A stretch of 64,000 nucleotides of DNA from Herbaspirillum sp. ST 5-3 (GTDB lineage: Bacteria > Pseudomonadota > Gammaproteobacteria > Burkholderiales > Burkholderiaceae_D), in assembly GCF_004804275.1 (NCBI RefSeq), contig NZ_STGI01000007.1, positions 1-64,000 on the forward strand, given 5' to 3'. Numbering within the stretch: the first letter of the stretch is position 1; each line of letters opens with the position of its first letter. The notes below the pieces were generated by a model, which was not told the DNA's origin, searched no databases, and was given only the letters and a program-made list of their open reading frames with translations. Of this stretch, positions 28,199 through 38,436 are shown one piece after another. The translations under genes and the position numbers were made by a program.

Positions 28199-29028
28199 AG
28201 TCGAACGTCAGTAGCGCAATCGTGAGGCGGGTGTTGGCAGCGGCAGCCATCCTGGTGCTGGCGGCCTGCGAGACGGTGCAGACCACGCAGGGCGGCGTCG
28301 TCGGCGTCACACGCGAGCAGAAGATGGTCGTCCCGGCAGAAGCAATCGACCGGGCGGCGCGCGAGCAATATACGGCATTGATCGGCGAGGAGCGGCAGAA
28401 GGGCGAACTCAACCGAAATCCGGCCGAAGTCGCGCGCGTGCGCGCCATCGCCAACCGCCTCATTCCCCAGACCGTCAATTTTCGGCCGGATGCGCTGAGC
28501 TGGGGGTGGGAAGTGAATGTCATCTCCTCGCCCGAGGTGAACGCTTGGTGCATGCCCGGCGGAAAAATCGCCGTCTATACCGGCCTGATCGAAAAGCTGC
28601 ACATCACGGATGATGAACTGGCCGCCGTCATGGGGCATGAAATCGCGCACGCCCTGCGCGAGCATGCACGCGAACGGGCATCCGAGCAGGCGGTTGCAGG
28701 AACGGCCATTTCCGTTGGTGCTGCAATTCTTGGCGTTGGCGATCTCGGGCAAAAAACGGCGGAGTACGCGTACATGGGCCTGCTCGGCCTGCCGAATTCG
28801 CGTCGACATGAAACAGAAGCCGATCGTATCGGCATCGAGCTGGCTGCACGTGCCGGCTACAACCCGCGCGCCGCGATTTCGCTTTGGGAAAAAATGGCGC
28901 AGGTCGGCGGACCGGAAACCGTCAAGTTCCTGTCCACGCACCCGTCGCGCGAGGAACGCCTTAGCGATTTGACAAACTACTCGCAGCGTGTCATGCCGCT
29001 CTACGAGCAGGCCAGGAAGCGCCGCTGA
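28195..29028 (+). CDS. M48 family lipoprotein metalloprotease
   Basis: A 277-residue protein with a lipoprotein signal (lipobox LAAC near residue 22), so it is probably anchored in the periplasm. The zinc protease motif HEIAH is at H148-H152, with the third ligand in ETEADRIG. It resembles the LoiP/YcaL group of M48 envelope-quality-control proteases. The start overlaps the MFS stop (ATGA), an operon arrangement with no obvious functional link. An intrinsic terminator follows. Confidence 0.92.
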   Translation: MKSNVSSAIVRRVLAAAAILVLAACETVQTTQGGVVGVTREQKMVVPAEAIDRAAREQYTALIGEERQKGELNRNPAEVARVRAIANRLIPQTVNFRPDALSWGWEVNVISSPEVNAWCMPGGKIAVYTGLIEKLHITDDELAAVMGHEIAHALREHARERASEQAVAGTAISVGAAILGVGDLGQKTAEYAYMGLLGLPNSRRHETEADRIGIELAARAGYNPRAAISLWEKMAQVGGPETVKFLSTHPSREERLSDLTNYSQRVMPLYEQARKRR

Positions 29029-29056
29029 ATACGCTCATGATTGCAAAAGAATCAAT

Positions 29057-29089
29057 AAAACGCCCGCGCCATTGTCCGCGGGCGTTTTT
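29057..29089 (+). terminator. intrinsic terminator after the M48 protease gene
   Basis: A stem AAAACGCCCGCG (29057-29068) pairs with 29077-29088 around an eight-base loop and ends in a five-T run. It separates the protease from the leu genes. Confidence 0.9.
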
Positions 29090-29135
29090 CATTGGGCTGC
29101 GCCGCGTCGCTGTGCGGTATTGCGCCGCACAACTA

Positions 29136-29144
29136 TGGCATAAT
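29136..29144 (+). promoter_or_regulatory. candidate extended -10 promoter for leuC
   Basis: TGG followed by CATAAT (29136-29144) resembles an extended -10 element located 60 bases before the leuC ATG. The -35 region is poor. No leucine-codon leader peptide was found in the short leader. Confidence 0.4.
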
Positions 29145-29203
29145 CGAGAACTATTTTCTCCGTTTTGCGCTGCACGGCGCACATTTTTGGCACTCTTGGA
29201 AAC

Positions 29204-30607
29204 ATGGCTCAAACGCTCTACGACAAACTCTGGGAATCGCACGTCGTCCATACCGAGGAGGACGGCACTGCCATCCTCTACATCGACCGGCACCTGCTGC
29301 ATGAAGTCACCAGTCCGCAGGCATTCGAAGGCCTGAAACTCGCTGGCCGCAAGCCGTGGCGCGTTTCCGCCAACCTGGTCGTCGCCGATCACAATGTGCC
29401 GACCACCGATCGTGCCAACGGCATTACGGATCCGGTTTCACGCCTGCAGGTCGAGACGCTGGACGACAATGCCAAGGAGTATGGCCTGACCTACTTCGGC
29501 ATGCGCGACCTGCGTCAAGGCATTGTTCACGTGATCGGCCCGGAGCAGGGTGCGACCTTGCCGGGCATGACCGTGGTTTGCGGCGATTCGCATACTTCCA
29601 CGCATGGCGCGTTCGGCTGTCTCGCGCACGGCATCGGCACCTCTGAAGTGGAACACGTGCTGGCGACGCAGACACTGCTTGCCAAGAAGTCCAAGTCCAT
29701 GCTGGTGCAGGTCGACGGGCCACTGCCGTTCGGCGTGACGGCCAAGGACATCGTGCTCGCCGTGATCGGCAAGATCGGCACCGCCGGAGGCACTGGCTAT
29801 GCAATCGAGTTCGCCGGATCCACCATTCGTTCCCTCTCCATGGAAGGCCGCATGACGGTCTGCAACATGGCGATCGAAGCGGGTGCGCGCGCCGGCATGG
29901 TCGGCGTCGACGACACCACCATCAATTACGTCAAGGGACGCCCGTTCTCGCCGGTCGGCCCGCATTGGGACCGCGCGGTCGAATACTGGCGCACGCTGCA
30001 TTCCGAGCCGGGCGCGAAGTTCGACATGGTTGTCACCCTGAATGCCGCCGAAATCAAGCCGCAGGTCACTTGGGGCACCTCGCCGGAGATGGTAGTGTCC
30101 GTTGACGACCGCGTGCCCGATCCCGACAAGGAAAAGGATTCCGTCAAGCGTGACGCGATGGAAAAGGCGCTGGTCTACATGGACCTGAAACCCAACACCT
30201 CCATTGCCGACATCCGCATCGACAAGGTCTTCATCGGTTCCTGCACCAATTCGCGCATCGAGGACCTGCGTGCCGCGGCCGCTGTCGTTCGCGGCAAGTA
30301 CCGCGCTTCCAACGTGAAGCTCGCGATGGTGGTGCCGGGTTCGGGGCTGGTCAAGGCGCAGGCCGAGCGCGAAGGGCTCGACAAGATTTTCAAGGAGGCC
30401 GGTTTTGAATGGCGCGAGCCGGGCTGTTCGATGTGCCTCGCGATGAATGCCGACCGCCTTGAGCCGGGCGAGCGTTGCGCGTCGACGTCCAACCGCAATT
30501 TTGAAGGCCGCCAGGGGCAGGGTGGCCGCACCCACCTGGTTTCGCCTGCGATGGCTGCGGCTGCCGGCATCGCCGGGCATTTTGTCGACGTACGCGCATT
30601 GCGCTAG
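29204..30607 (+). CDS. leuC: 3-isopropylmalate dehydratase large subunit
   Basis: A 467-residue aconitase-family protein. The [4Fe-4S] ligands are C347 (GSCTNSR) and C408/C411 ([10 protein letters not shown]), and the N-terminal DHNVPTT and [12 protein letters not shown] motifs are intact. With LeuD it isomerises 2-isopropylmalate to 3-isopropylmalate in leucine synthesis. The ATG at 29204 matches the family start [11 protein letters not shown] frame from 29165 adds 13 non-conserved residues. It heads the leuC-entericidin-leuD-leuB-asd cluster. Confidence 0.97.
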   Translation: MAQTLYDKLWESHVVHTEEDGTAILYIDRHLLHEVTSPQAFEGLKLAGRKPWRVSANLVVADHNVPTTDRANGITDPVSRLQVETLDDNAKEYGLTYFGMRDLRQGIVHVIGPEQGATLPGMTVVCGDSHTSTHGAFGCLAHGIGTSEVEHVLATQTLLAKKSKSMLVQVDGPLPFGVTAKDIVLAVIGKIGTAGGTGYAIEFAGSTIRSLSMEGRMTVCNMAIEAGARAGMVGVDDTTINYVKGRPFSPVGPHWDRAVEYWRTLHSEPGAKFDMVVTLNAAEIKPQVTWGTSPEMVVSVDDRVPDPDKEKDSVKRDAMEKALVYMDLKPNTSIADIRIDKVFIGSCTNSRIEDLRAAAAVVRGKYRASNVKLAMVVPGSGLVKAQAEREGLDKIFKEAGFEWREPGCSMCLAMNADRLEPGERCASTSNRNFEGRQGQGGRTHLVSPAMAAAAGIAGHFVDVRALR

Positions 30608-30629
30608 CGCTTTTCGGGGGAGGATAAAA

Positions 30630-30752
30630 ATGAAAAAATTGTTCGCACTCATCGTTTCCTCGCTGGTCCTCTTGGGCTGCAACACCGTTCAAGGCATCGG
30701 CAAGGATGTGAAAAAAGCAGGTGAAGTCGTCGAGAACGCAGCAAAGAAATAA
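30630..30752 (+). CDS. entericidin-like small lipoprotein
   Basis: A 40-residue lipoprotein with signal [17 protein letters not shown] (lipobox LLGC, mature Cys17) and a short tail [23 protein letters not shown], which matches the entericidin A/B (EcnA/B) family. A strong GGGGGAGG sequence (30616-30623) precedes the ATG. The same insertion between leuC and leuD is frequent in Burkholderiales. Its role there is unknown; entericidins are linked to envelope stress and lysis in enterics. Confidence 0.88.
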   Translation: MKKLFALIVSSLVLLGCNTVQGIGKDVKKAGEVVENAAKK

Positions 30753-30804
30753 ACGAAGTGCAGCCGTTCATTCCGGAAGAAGAACGGCTATTGAGATCAG
30801 GATC

Positions 30805-31452
30805 ATGGATAAATTTACCGTACACGATGGTTTGGTTGCGCCGCTGGATCGCGCAAATGTCGATACCGACGCCATCATTCCAAAGCAGTTTCTGAAGTCG
30901 ATCAAGCGTACCGGCTTCGGCCCCAATCTGTTCGATGAGTGGCGTTATCTCGATCACGGCGAACCGGGCATGGACAATGCGAAGCGTCCGCTCAATCCGG
31001 ACTTCGTGCTGAACCAGCCGCGCTATCAAGGCGCATCGATTCTGCTGGCGCGCAAGAATTTCGGCTGCGGTTCCTCGCGCGAGCACGCGCCCTGGGCGCT
31101 GCAGCAATACGGCTTTCGCGCAGTGATTGCGCCGAGCTTTGCCGACATCTTTTTCAACAACTGCTTCAAGAACGGCGTACTGCCGATCGTTTTGACGGAA
31201 GGTCAAGTCGATCAGTTGTTCAATGAAGTCAAGGCATTCCCGGGCTACCGACTGGTCATCGACCTCGACAAGCAGATCGTCGTCGGCGGCAACGGCAACA
31301 CGACCTTTCCCTTCGAAGTCGATTCCTTCCGCAAGTATTGCCTGCTGAACGGCCTTGACGACATTGGCCTGACACTGCGCCAATCGGACAAGATCCGTGC
31401 TTTCGAGGAGCGCCATCTCGCGACCCAGCCGTGGCTCGCCAACACGATTTAA
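30805..31452 (+). CDS. leuD: 3-isopropylmalate dehydratase small subunit
   Basis: A 215-residue LeuD swivel-domain subunit of usual length. Motifs include [14 protein letters not shown] near the N-terminus and the substrate-recognition segment [15 protein letters not shown]. It partners LeuC. ATG 30805 fits the family start MDKFTVHDG. Frames from further upstream would overlap the entericidin gene. Confidence 0.97.
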   Translation: MDKFTVHDGLVAPLDRANVDTDAIIPKQFLKSIKRTGFGPNLFDEWRYLDHGEPGMDNAKRPLNPDFVLNQPRYQGASILLARKNFGCGSSREHAPWALQQYGFRAVIAPSFADIFFNNCFKNGVLPIVLTEGQVDQLFNEVKAFPGYRLVIDLDKQIVVGGNGNTTFPFEVDSFRKYCLLNGLDDIGLTLRQSDKIRAFEERHLATQPWLANTI

Positions 31453-31471
31453 TTATTCATCCAGAAGACAA

Positions 31472-32545
31472 ATGAAAATCGCAATTCTGCCGGGCGACGG
31501 CATCGGTCCCGAAATCATTGAACAAGCAGTGCGGGTGCTGAACGCGCTTGACGAAAAATTTGAAATGGAAACCGCACCGGTCGGCGGCGCAGGCTACGAA
31601 GCGCACGGCCACCCGCTGCCGGAGGGGACTCTCAAGATCGCCAAGGAAGCCGATGCCATCCTGTTCGGCGCTGTCGGCGATTGGAAGTATGACAAGCTGG
31701 AGCGCGCGCTGCGCCCGGAGCAAGCGATCCTCGGCCTGCGCAAGAACCTTAATCTGTTCGCCAATCTGCGCCCGGCCATCCTGTATCCGGAACTGGCAGG
31801 CGCATCCACGCTCAAACCGGAAGTCGTTTCAGGACTGGATATCCTGATCATCCGCGAATTGACCGGTGACATTTACTTCGGCCAGCCGCGCGGCGTACGC
31901 GAATGCCCGGATGGTCCGTTCAAGGGCGAACGTGAAGGATTCGACACCATGCGTTATGCCGAGTCGGAAATCCGTCGCATCGCCCATGTCGCCTTCCAGG
32001 CTGCGCGCAAGCGCGGCAAGCGCCTGACCAGCGTTGACAAGGCCAACGTACTGGAGACCTTCCAGTTCTGGAAAGACATCGTGACCGACGTCCACAAGGA
32101 ATACCAGGATGTCGTGCTCGAACATATGTATGTCGACAATGCCGCGATGCAGCTGGTGCGCGCGCCGAAGAAGTTCGACGTCATCGTGACGGGCAACATG
32201 TTCGGCGATATCCTGTCGGATGAAGCGTCGATGCTGACCGGCTCGATCGGCATGCTGCCGTCCGCCTCGCTCGACGCGAACAACAAGGGTTTGTACGAGC
32301 CGTCGCACGGCTCGGCGCCGGACATCGCAGGCAAGGGCGTTGCCAATCCGCTGGCGACCATCCTGTCGGCTGCGATGATGCTTCGCTACTCGCTGAACAA
32401 GGCGGAGCAAGCGGATCGCGTGGAAGCCGCAGTCAAGAAAGTCTTGTCGCAAGGCCTGCGTACGCCGGACATCCATGAGGAAGGCACGACCAAGGTCGGG
32501 ACGAAGGAAATGGGTGATGCGGTCGTGAAGGCGCTAGCCTCGTAA
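31472..32545 (+). CDS. leuB: 3-isopropylmalate dehydrogenase
   Basis: A 357-residue NAD-dependent beta-decarboxylating dehydrogenase. It has the start [14 protein letters not shown], the substrate loop with [10 protein letters not shown], and the metal/NAD region [14 protein letters not shown]...[10 protein letters not shown]. It oxidises 3-isopropylmalate to 2-ketoisocaproate in the third leucine-specific step. It is separated from leuD by 19 bases, so it belongs to the same transcription unit. Confidence 0.97.
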   Translation: MKIAILPGDGIGPEIIEQAVRVLNALDEKFEMETAPVGGAGYEAHGHPLPEGTLKIAKEADAILFGAVGDWKYDKLERALRPEQAILGLRKNLNLFANLRPAILYPELAGASTLKPEVVSGLDILIIRELTGDIYFGQPRGVRECPDGPFKGEREGFDTMRYAESEIRRIAHVAFQAARKRGKRLTSVDKANVLETFQFWKDIVTDVHKEYQDVVLEHMYVDNAAMQLVRAPKKFDVIVTGNMFGDILSDEASMLTGSIGMLPSASLDANNKGLYEPSHGSAPDIAGKGVANPLATILSAAMMLRYSLNKAEQADRVEAAVKKVLSQGLRTPDIHEEGTTKVGTKEMGDAVVKALAS

Positions 32546-32578
32546 TCAGTTTTTGAAGTGTACTTGAGGGAGAAAATC

Positions 32579-33715
32579 GTGAAGTTAGTCGGTCTGGTTG
32601 GTTGGCGTGGTATGGTGGGCTCGGTCCTGATGCAGCGCATGCAGGAAGAGGGCGATTTCGCTCATATCGAGCCGGTGTTTTTCTCGACATCCAACGCGGG
32701 CGGCAAGGCCCCTGCAATGGCGAAAAACGAAACCACACTCAAAGACGCGAGCAATATTGATGATCTCAAAAAGTGCGACATCATTATTACCTGCCAGGGC
32801 GGTGACTATACGACGGAAATCTTCCCGCAACTGCGTGCCGCAGGGTGGAATGGTTACTGGATCGACGCGGCATCCACGCTGCGCATGAAGGATGACGCGA
32901 TCATCATTCTCGACCCGGTCAACCTGAACGTGATCAAGGATGCGCTTGGCCGTGGCGTGAAGAACTACATCGGCGGCAACTGCACGGTGTCCTGCATGTT
33001 GATGGGCCTGGGCGGGCTGTTCCAGCACGACCTCGTCGACTGGATGACGTCGATGACCTATCAGGCGGCATCAGGCGGTGGCGCGCAGCACATGCGCGAA
33101 TTGCTCACGCAGTTCGGCTCCATCAATGCCGAAGTCAAGTCGCTGCTTGACGATCCGGCATCCGCGATCCTCGAAATCGACCGCAAGGTGCTCGCCAAAC
33201 AGCATGCATTGACCGCTGACGAAACGAAGCAGTTCGGTGTCCCGCTTGCCGGCAATTTGATTCCCTGGATCGACAAGGACCTTGGCAACGGCGTGTCGCG
33301 CGAAGAGTGGAAGGCTGGCGCGGAAACGAACAAGATCCTCGGCCGTGGTCCGGCATTCGGCACAAGCGCCAAGGCAGCAGTTCCGGTCGATGGCCTGTGT
33401 GTGCGCATCGGTGCAATGCGTTGCCATTCCCAGGCACTCACCATCAAGCTGAAGAAGGATGTTCCGCTCGACGAGATCGAAGGCATCATCGCCAACACCA
33501 ATCAGTGGGCCAAGGTCGTGCCGAACACACGCGAAGCATCGACGAAGGATCTGACGCCGGCAGCGGTCACCGGCAGCCTCAACATTCCGGTCGGCCGTCT
33601 GCGCAAGATGCAGATGGGCGGTGAATACCTGTCGGCATTCACGGTTGGCGACCAACTGCTGTGGGGCGCGGCTGAACCGTTGCGTCGCATGCTGCGCGTT
33701 GTTCTGGAAAACTGA
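32579..33715 (+). CDS. asd: aspartate-semialdehyde dehydrogenase
   Basis: A 378-residue enzyme that reduces aspartyl phosphate to aspartate semialdehyde for lysine, threonine, methionine and diaminopimelate synthesis. The NADP-binding start is [12 protein letters not shown] and the active-site cysteine sits in [15 protein letters not shown] (near residue 136). The GTG at 32579 is preceded by GAGGGAGA and places the dinucleotide-binding strand at the N-terminus. An upstream GTG at 32558 adds seven residues. The leuB-asd order is conserved in Burkholderiales. Confidence 0.95.
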   Translation: MKLVGLVGWRGMVGSVLMQRMQEEGDFAHIEPVFFSTSNAGGKAPAMAKNETTLKDASNIDDLKKCDIIITCQGGDYTTEIFPQLRAAGWNGYWIDAASTLRMKDDAIIILDPVNLNVIKDALGRGVKNYIGGNCTVSCMLMGLGGLFQHDLVDWMTSMTYQAASGGGAQHMRELLTQFGSINAEVKSLLDDPASAILEIDRKVLAKQHALTADETKQFGVPLAGNLIPWIDKDLGNGVSREEWKAGAETNKILGRGPAFGTSAKAAVPVDGLCVRIGAMRCHSQALTIKLKKDVPLDEIEGIIANTNQWAKVVPNTREASTKDLTPAAVTGSLNIPVGRLRKMQMGGEYLSAFTVGDQLLWGAAEPLRRMLRVVLEN

Positions 33716-33738
33716 ACCGACTGAGACGGTACTGAAAA

Positions 33739-33789
33739 CTGGGGCCTGCTGGTGGCCGGTTCATTGAACCGACCACCAGCAGGCCCCAG
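33739..33789 (+). terminator. very long perfect hairpin after asd
   Basis: A 17-bp perfect stem (33739-33755 with 33773-33789) continues after a single mismatch into a second 6-bp stem (33757-33762 with 33766-33771) closed by a three-base loop. No T run follows, so it is not a standard intrinsic terminator. It may end the leu-asd transcript with Rho, act in both directions, or protect the 3' end. Confidence 0.55.
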
Positions 33790-33888
33790 TCGCGTTGTCA
33801 ATCCACAACAGTGAATCGTCAGCATTCCTCTGCTATTAATGTATACGCGGCGATGCCAGTTTTGCACCAGTTAGCAAGTTAGTTACAC

Positions 33889-33917
33889 TTGCGCGCCTAA
33901 GTCCATGATGATATGGT
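33889..33917 (+). promoter_or_regulatory. candidate sigma70 promoter for fimV
   Basis: TTGCGC (33889-33894) and TATGGT (33912-33917) are separated by 17 bases and lie ~75 bases before the preferred fimV start. Only a moderate match to consensus. Confidence 0.35.
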
Positions 33918-33991
33918 GAAAGTTCCCTCGATCAATGTTAAATTGGCGCGGTGATTGTGCCTACTTCAGATATGCAAACGGAATGCCTCCT

Positions 33992-36838
33992 ATGCCATCA
34001 AAAATGCATTCAAATAAGTGCCCGACCTTCGGCACGTTCCACTTGAAGACAATTAGTGCAGCGATTGCGACTGCACTATTGTTTTCAAATGCGTCCGCCG
34101 CTGGCTTGGGAAAGCTGGCGGTCTTGTCGTCCCTCGGGCAGCCGTTGCGGGCGGAGATCGAACTCACTTCCGTTTCGAAAGACGAAGTCGGTGCGCTGAA
34201 CGCAAAGTTGGCGTCCTCCGACGCATTTCGTCAGGCAAACATCGAATTCAGCCCGGCATTGATGTCCTTGCGTTTCGCTGTAGAACAGCGCGGCGATCGG
34301 CAGTTCGTTCGCATTACTTCAGCGCAGCCGCTGAACGAACCGTTTGTCGACATGTTGATGGAATTGACCGGTCCAAATGGCCGGCTAATCCGCGAATACA
34401 CGTTCCTGCTTGATCCGCCCGATCTGCGCACCGCGCAGTCGGCACAGGTTGCTCCGGCTCCGGTTCCAAGCACCGCAAAGGCACCCCAGGCGGCAATCCG
34501 CTCCGAACAAGCCCCACAATCTGCTCCGGTACCACCAAGAAAAGCGCAGGAAGAAGCTGTGCCAAAGGCGCGACCCGTTCCGCAACATGCGGCTGAAGCA
34601 GGCAGCGAAGCGGCGTCTGGCGAATACCGTGTACGCAGCGGCGACACCCTTGCACGCATTGCAGGTCAGGTGAAGCCGAGCGGCGTGTCACTTGATCAAA
34701 TGCTGGTCGCACTTTACCAACAGAATCCGAACGCATTTGTCGGCCAAAACATGAATCGCCTGAGGGCGGGGCAGATTCTTAACGTGCCGAGTGCCGAAAC
34801 GGCTCGCGAGGTCACCAATACTGAAGCGCGCAACATCATCGTCGCGCAAGCAGCGGATTTCAATAACTATCGCAACAGATTGGCGGGTCAGGTCGCCAAG
34901 GCTGCACCGCCGAAATCGGCCGAAGGCAAGCAAAGTGCCGGCGGCAAGATTACTGCGAAGGTGGAAGAGAAACCGACACCTGCCTCCGAATCGAAGGACA
35001 AATTGAAACTGTCCAATGCGATGCCGGCGCCGGGAGCAAACGCCGCTAAGCCTGCCGGCGCAGTTACCGCAGAAGACAAAATCGCCAAGGACAAGGCAGT
35101 TGCTGAAGCAAACGCTCGGGTGAAGGAGCTGGAAAAGAACGTCACCGATTTGCAGAAGCTGCTCGAAGTCAAGAACAAGACCCTTGCCGAACAGCAAAAA
35201 CAGGCCAGCGCCGCAAAGGCGGAGCCTCAGCCTGCAGCTCCCCCGGCAGCAGTGCCCGCACCTGCGCCGGCAGCGGCCTCAGTACAGCCGGCGCCCGCCA
35301 AACCGGACGAAACCAAGGTCGAAAAACCGGTTGCTCCTCCTGCTCCGCCAGCAGCGAAGACGCCGCCGGCGGTCGCAAAACCGAAACCTGCCGCACCGCC
35401 GCCTCCACCGCCGGAGCCAAGCTTCTTTGAAAGTTTGATGGACAATCCGCTGGTGCTGCCCGGCGTTGGCGCGCTGCTCGTCGCATTGGGTGCCTTGGGT
35501 ATTTATCGCGCACGGCGCCAGAAGCAGAACAAGCCGTTCGAGGACAGCATCATTACCGATTCGAGCCTGAAGGCGAATTCGCTGTTCGGCTCCACCGGCG
35601 GCCAGAGTGTGGACACGAATAACAGTGTCTTCAATTCCAGCTTCGCTCCTTCTGCCAGCCAGCTCGATACCAACGAAGTCGATCCGGTCGCCGAAGCCGA
35701 CGTGTACATCGCCTACGGGCGCGATGCGCAGGCTGAGGAAATCCTGAAGGAAGCCTTGCGCACGCAGCCTGACCGTCACGCGGTGCGTGTGAAGCTGCTG
35801 GAGATTTATTCCAATCGCAAGGATCTGCGCGCATTCGAAGTATTGGCCACGGAATTGTATGGGCTGACCAAGGGGCAGGGTGAAGAATGGGCACAGGCAG
35901 CCGCGCTCGGCCTCGCGATCGACCCCAACAATCCGCTCTATGCAAGCGGCAAGGAAAAGCAGTCGTCGTCCGATATCCTCGTCGCGCCGACACAGCCTTT
36001 GGATGAGCAGGGTCTGGCAACGCTGCTGTCGTCAACGCAGTCCGATCTTTCTCCGCTGAACAGCGAGTCGCTCGAGAGCGAAACCGAATATTTCGGCAAC
36101 TCGTCGCTCGCGGAAGAGAAAACGCTGGAACCGACACCGGAGCCCGAAGCCGAGCCTGAGCGCAAGCCATCGTCGAATGACTTGGAGTTCGATCTTGACG
36201 GATTGGGGCTCGGTGATATGGCGGTTCCCAATACGATGCCGCGCCCTGCGCCTGCAGAACCGGCACCTGAACTGGCATCGATCGATTTCGACTTCCTTGA
36301 TGAGCCGAAAGTGGAACAGCCGGACGCCACATCCGAACCTGCTGCCGACGCGACTCCCGAAGCGGAGTCTGCAGCGCAGACGGAGCCGCTGCCGGCTGTT
36401 GCCGACCTGGAGTTCACAACCGAGGAAGCCGCGCCAATCCAGGAGCCGATTCCGGATATTTCCCTGGACATGGAAACGCCGCCGACGGATGTTGCCCCGC
36501 TGGAGATGGAGATTCCTGCCCTCGATGAAATACCTGCCTCGACTCCGGAGGAAACAAAAGCGGAAGTCGCCGACCCGATGGATTTCGACCTGTCCGGCAT
36601 CAGTCTTGAACTGAAACCGGATGGGGCGAATGAAGCGACTGACCTCGCGCTTGACTCACCTGAATCCTCAGACGACAGTTCCACGAGTGCGGAAATGGCC
36701 ACGAAGCTTGATCTGGCAATTGCCTATCAGGAAATCGGGGATAAGGAAGGCGCGCGTGAACTGCTGGATGAAGTGCTCAAGGGCGGCACGCCGGAGCAAA
36801 GCGAAAAAGCAAAATCCTTGTTGCTTGAACTCGCATAA
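33992..36838 (+). CDS. fimV: FimV/HubP-family cell-pole protein
   Basis: About 948 residues. A signal-like segment (TISAAIATALLFSNASA) is followed by the FimV N-terminal domain (GLGKLAVLSSLGQPLRAEIEL), a LysM peptidoglycan-binding domain (~210-265), an Ala/Pro/Lys-rich linker with a short coiled coil, and a transmembrane helix (~486-506). A long acidic cytoplasmic region follows, and it ends in the conserved TPR-like FimV C-terminal motif (~904-948, LDLAIAYQEIGDKEGARELL). FimV/HubP proteins organise the pole for type IV pili and chemotaxis, which fits the MSHA pilus genes further right. Start is uncertain: 33935, 33983, 33992 and 34004 are in-frame ATGs. 33992 has GGA at suitable spacing. Confidence 0.93.
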   Translation: MPSKMHSNKCPTFGTFHLKTISAAIATALLFSNASAAGLGKLAVLSSLGQPLRAEIELTSVSKDEVGALNAKLASSDAFRQANIEFSPALMSLRFAVEQRGDRQFVRITSAQPLNEPFVDMLMELTGPNGRLIREYTFLLDPPDLRTAQSAQVAPAPVPSTAKAPQAAIRSEQAPQSAPVPPRKAQEEAVPKARPVPQHAAEAGSEAASGEYRVRSGDTLARIAGQVKPSGVSLDQMLVALYQQNPNAFVGQNMNRLRAGQILNVPSAETAREVTNTEARNIIVAQAADFNNYRNRLAGQVAKAAPPKSAEGKQSAGGKITAKVEEKPTPASESKDKLKLSNAMPAPGANAAKPAGAVTAEDKIAKDKAVAEANARVKELEKNVTDLQKLLEVKNKTLAEQQKQASAAKAEPQPAAPPAAVPAPAPAAASVQPAPAKPDETKVEKPVAPPAPPAAKTPPAVAKPKPAAPPPPPPEPSFFESLMDNPLVLPGVGALLVALGALGIYRARRQKQNKPFEDSIITDSSLKANSLFGSTGGQSVDTNNSVFNSSFAPSASQLDTNEVDPVAEADVYIAYGRDAQAEEILKEALRTQPDRHAVRVKLLEIYSNRKDLRAFEVLATELYGLTKGQGEEWAQAAALGLAIDPNNPLYASGKEKQSSSDILVAPTQPLDEQGLATLLSSTQSDLSPLNSESLESETEYFGNSSLAEEKTLEPTPEPEAEPERKPSSNDLEFDLDGLGLGDMAVPNTMPRPAPAEPAPELASIDFDFLDEPKVEQPDATSEPAADATPEAESAAQTEPLPAVADLEFTTEEAAPIQEPIPDISLDMETPPTDVAPLEMEIPALDEIPASTPEETKAEVADPMDFDLSGISLELKPDGANEATDLALDSPESSDDSSTSAEMATKLDLAIAYQEIGDKEGARELLDEVLKGGTPEQSEKAKSLLLELA

Positions 36839-36855
36839 TCAGTGATTCGCTCAAG

Positions 36856-36892
36856 AACGGGCGCAGCGTAGAGCTTGCGCCCGTTTTGTTTT
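36856..36892 (+). terminator. intrinsic terminator after fimV
   Basis: AACGGGCGCA (36856-36865) pairs with TGCGCCCGTT (36876-36885), followed by a T-rich tail TTGTTTT. It closes the fimV unit before truA. Confidence 0.85.
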
Positions 36893-36918
36893 CAGGAATG
36901 TTTTAAGCGGGAGCAAAA

Positions 36919-37716
36919 TTGAAGCGCATAGTGCTGGGCGTCCAATACGACGGCATGCCGTGGCACGGCTGGCAGACGCAGCCCGCCGGCCATACCGTGC
37001 AGGACACGCTGGAAGCCGCGATGAAACGATTTGCATTGACCGAGATCGCAACAACCTGTGCCGGGCGGACCGATGCTGGTGTCCACGCATTGGAGCAAGT
37101 CGTGCATTTCGACACGGAACTGGAGCGGGAGATGTTTTCCTGGGTGCGCGGAGTGAATGCCTTTCTACCCTCGTCCATCGCAGTTCGCTGGGCGTGTGAA
37201 GTGCCGCATCAGCACGAGGATGAGTTTCATGCACGTTTCAGCGCAACATCCCGCACGTATCACTATGTCGTTTATAACCATCCGGTTCGCTCCCCGCTAT
37301 TGGCCGGAAAGGCGGGGTGGGTTTTTCGACCGCTCGATGTAGAATCAATGCGCGCTGCCGCCCAATATCTCCTGGGTACACATGATTTTTCCGCGTTTCG
37401 CGCTGCCGAATGCCAGGCAAAGTCGCCAGTCAAGACCATGCATGACATACGCATAGAGCGGCGCGGCGATATCATCGTATTCACCTTGACCGCTAGTGCC
37501 TTCCTGCATCACATGGTCCGTAACATCGTCGGTGCGCTGATTGTTGTTGGCAACGGCAATCAGGCGCCGCAATGGCTGAATGAAATACTCGTGGGACGCG
37601 ATCGCAGTCGCGCCGCGCCGACATTCATGCCGGATGGTCTGTATCTGGCGAGAATTAGCTATGACGCGAAATGGCGTCTGCCGCAAGAAAGCGTCAATCC
37701 CTTGCCGTGGGCTTGA
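36919..37716 (+). CDS. truA: tRNA pseudouridine(38-40) synthase TruA
   Basis: A 265-residue TruA. The catalytic aspartate is in GRTDAGVHA (near residue 54) and the family motifs YDGMPWHGWQ, FHARFSATSRTYHY and FLHHMVRNIVG are present. It modifies uridines 38-40 in the anticodon stem-loop of several tRNAs. It uses a TTG start at 36919, preceded by GCGGGAG. A truA gene ahead of trpF is a common betaproteobacterial arrangement. Confidence 0.96.
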   Translation: MKRIVLGVQYDGMPWHGWQTQPAGHTVQDTLEAAMKRFALTEIATTCAGRTDAGVHALEQVVHFDTELEREMFSWVRGVNAFLPSSIAVRWACEVPHQHEDEFHARFSATSRTYHYVVYNHPVRSPLLAGKAGWVFRPLDVESMRAAAQYLLGTHDFSAFRAAECQAKSPVKTMHDIRIERRGDIIVFTLTASAFLHHMVRNIVGALIVVGNGNQAPQWLNEILVGRDRSRAAPTFMPDGLYLARISYDAKWRLPQESVNPLPWA

Positions 37717-37756
37717 GACGCGGATAATAGATGTCTGCCCCAATTGAAATGAAGCG

Positions 37757-38431
37757 ATGAATCATCGTACCCGAATCAAGATATGCGGTCTGACAAGGAT
37801 CGAGGACGTGCAAGCGGCCGTTGCGGCAGGCGCCGACGCGATTGGCCTTGTGTTCTACCCGAAGAGTCCCCGCTACGTTTCACCAGATGTTGCGGCACAG
37901 CTGATCAAGGTCATCCCCCCGTTCGTGACGACGGTTGGCCTGTTTGTTAATGCTGATGTGCATGAGGTTGATTCCGTTGTCAGGCAGGCACCAGTTTCTT
38001 TGCTGCAATTCCATGGTGACGAAAGCATTGACCAATGTTGTGCCGTTGCAGGAAATCTGAATCGCCCATTCATGCGCGCCGCCAGGATTGGCACGGAAAT
38101 ATCTGGCGCCGATTTGTTAAAATGCGAGCATAGTTATCGCGCTGCCAGTCCGTTATTCGCAGGTTTGCTGCTCGACGCACTCGTCGACGGTTATGGTGGC
38201 GGTGGAAAGGTTTTCGATTGGTCTCTCATCCCAAAAGAGCTCGCGCCTCGGGTCGTTTTAAGTGGTGGCTTGAGCGTGCAAAACGCAACTGAGGCAGTGC
38301 TTCGGGTACGCCCTCATGCCGTCGATGTCAGCAGCGGCGTCGAACTGTCCAAGGGCATCAAGGATCCCTCCCGGATACGGGCCTTCATAGAGGCCGTGCT
38401 TCGGGCGGATGCAACACTGAGCACACCATAG
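37757..38431 (+). CDS. trpF: phosphoribosylanthranilate isomerase
   Basis: A 224-residue TIM-barrel enzyme for the third tryptophan-specific step. The catalytic cysteine is in KICGLTR and the late phosphate-binding and aspartate motifs are VVLSGGLS and AVDVSSGVE. Length is normal. It is six bases upstream of trpB and 40 bases downstream of truA, so truA-trpF-trpB form a unit. Confidence 0.96.
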   Translation: MNHRTRIKICGLTRIEDVQAAVAAGADAIGLVFYPKSPRYVSPDVAAQLIKVIPPFVTTVGLFVNADVHEVDSVVRQAPVSLLQFHGDESIDQCCAVAGNLNRPFMRAARIGTEISGADLLKCEHSYRAASPLFAGLLLDALVDGYGGGGKVFDWSLIPKELAPRVVLSGGLSVQNATEAVLRVRPHAVDVSSGVELSKGIKDPSRIRAFIEAVLRADATLSTP

Positions 38432-38436
38432 AGAGA

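Noticed and set aside
29438-30685. 415-codon antisense frame
   Set aside because: Opposite leuC, where cluster-binding cysteines and all family motifs are intact.
35217-35430. Repeat array in the fimV linker
   Set aside because: It is low-complexity Ala/Pro/Lys coding sequence without a fixed repeat unit, normal for FimV linkers.
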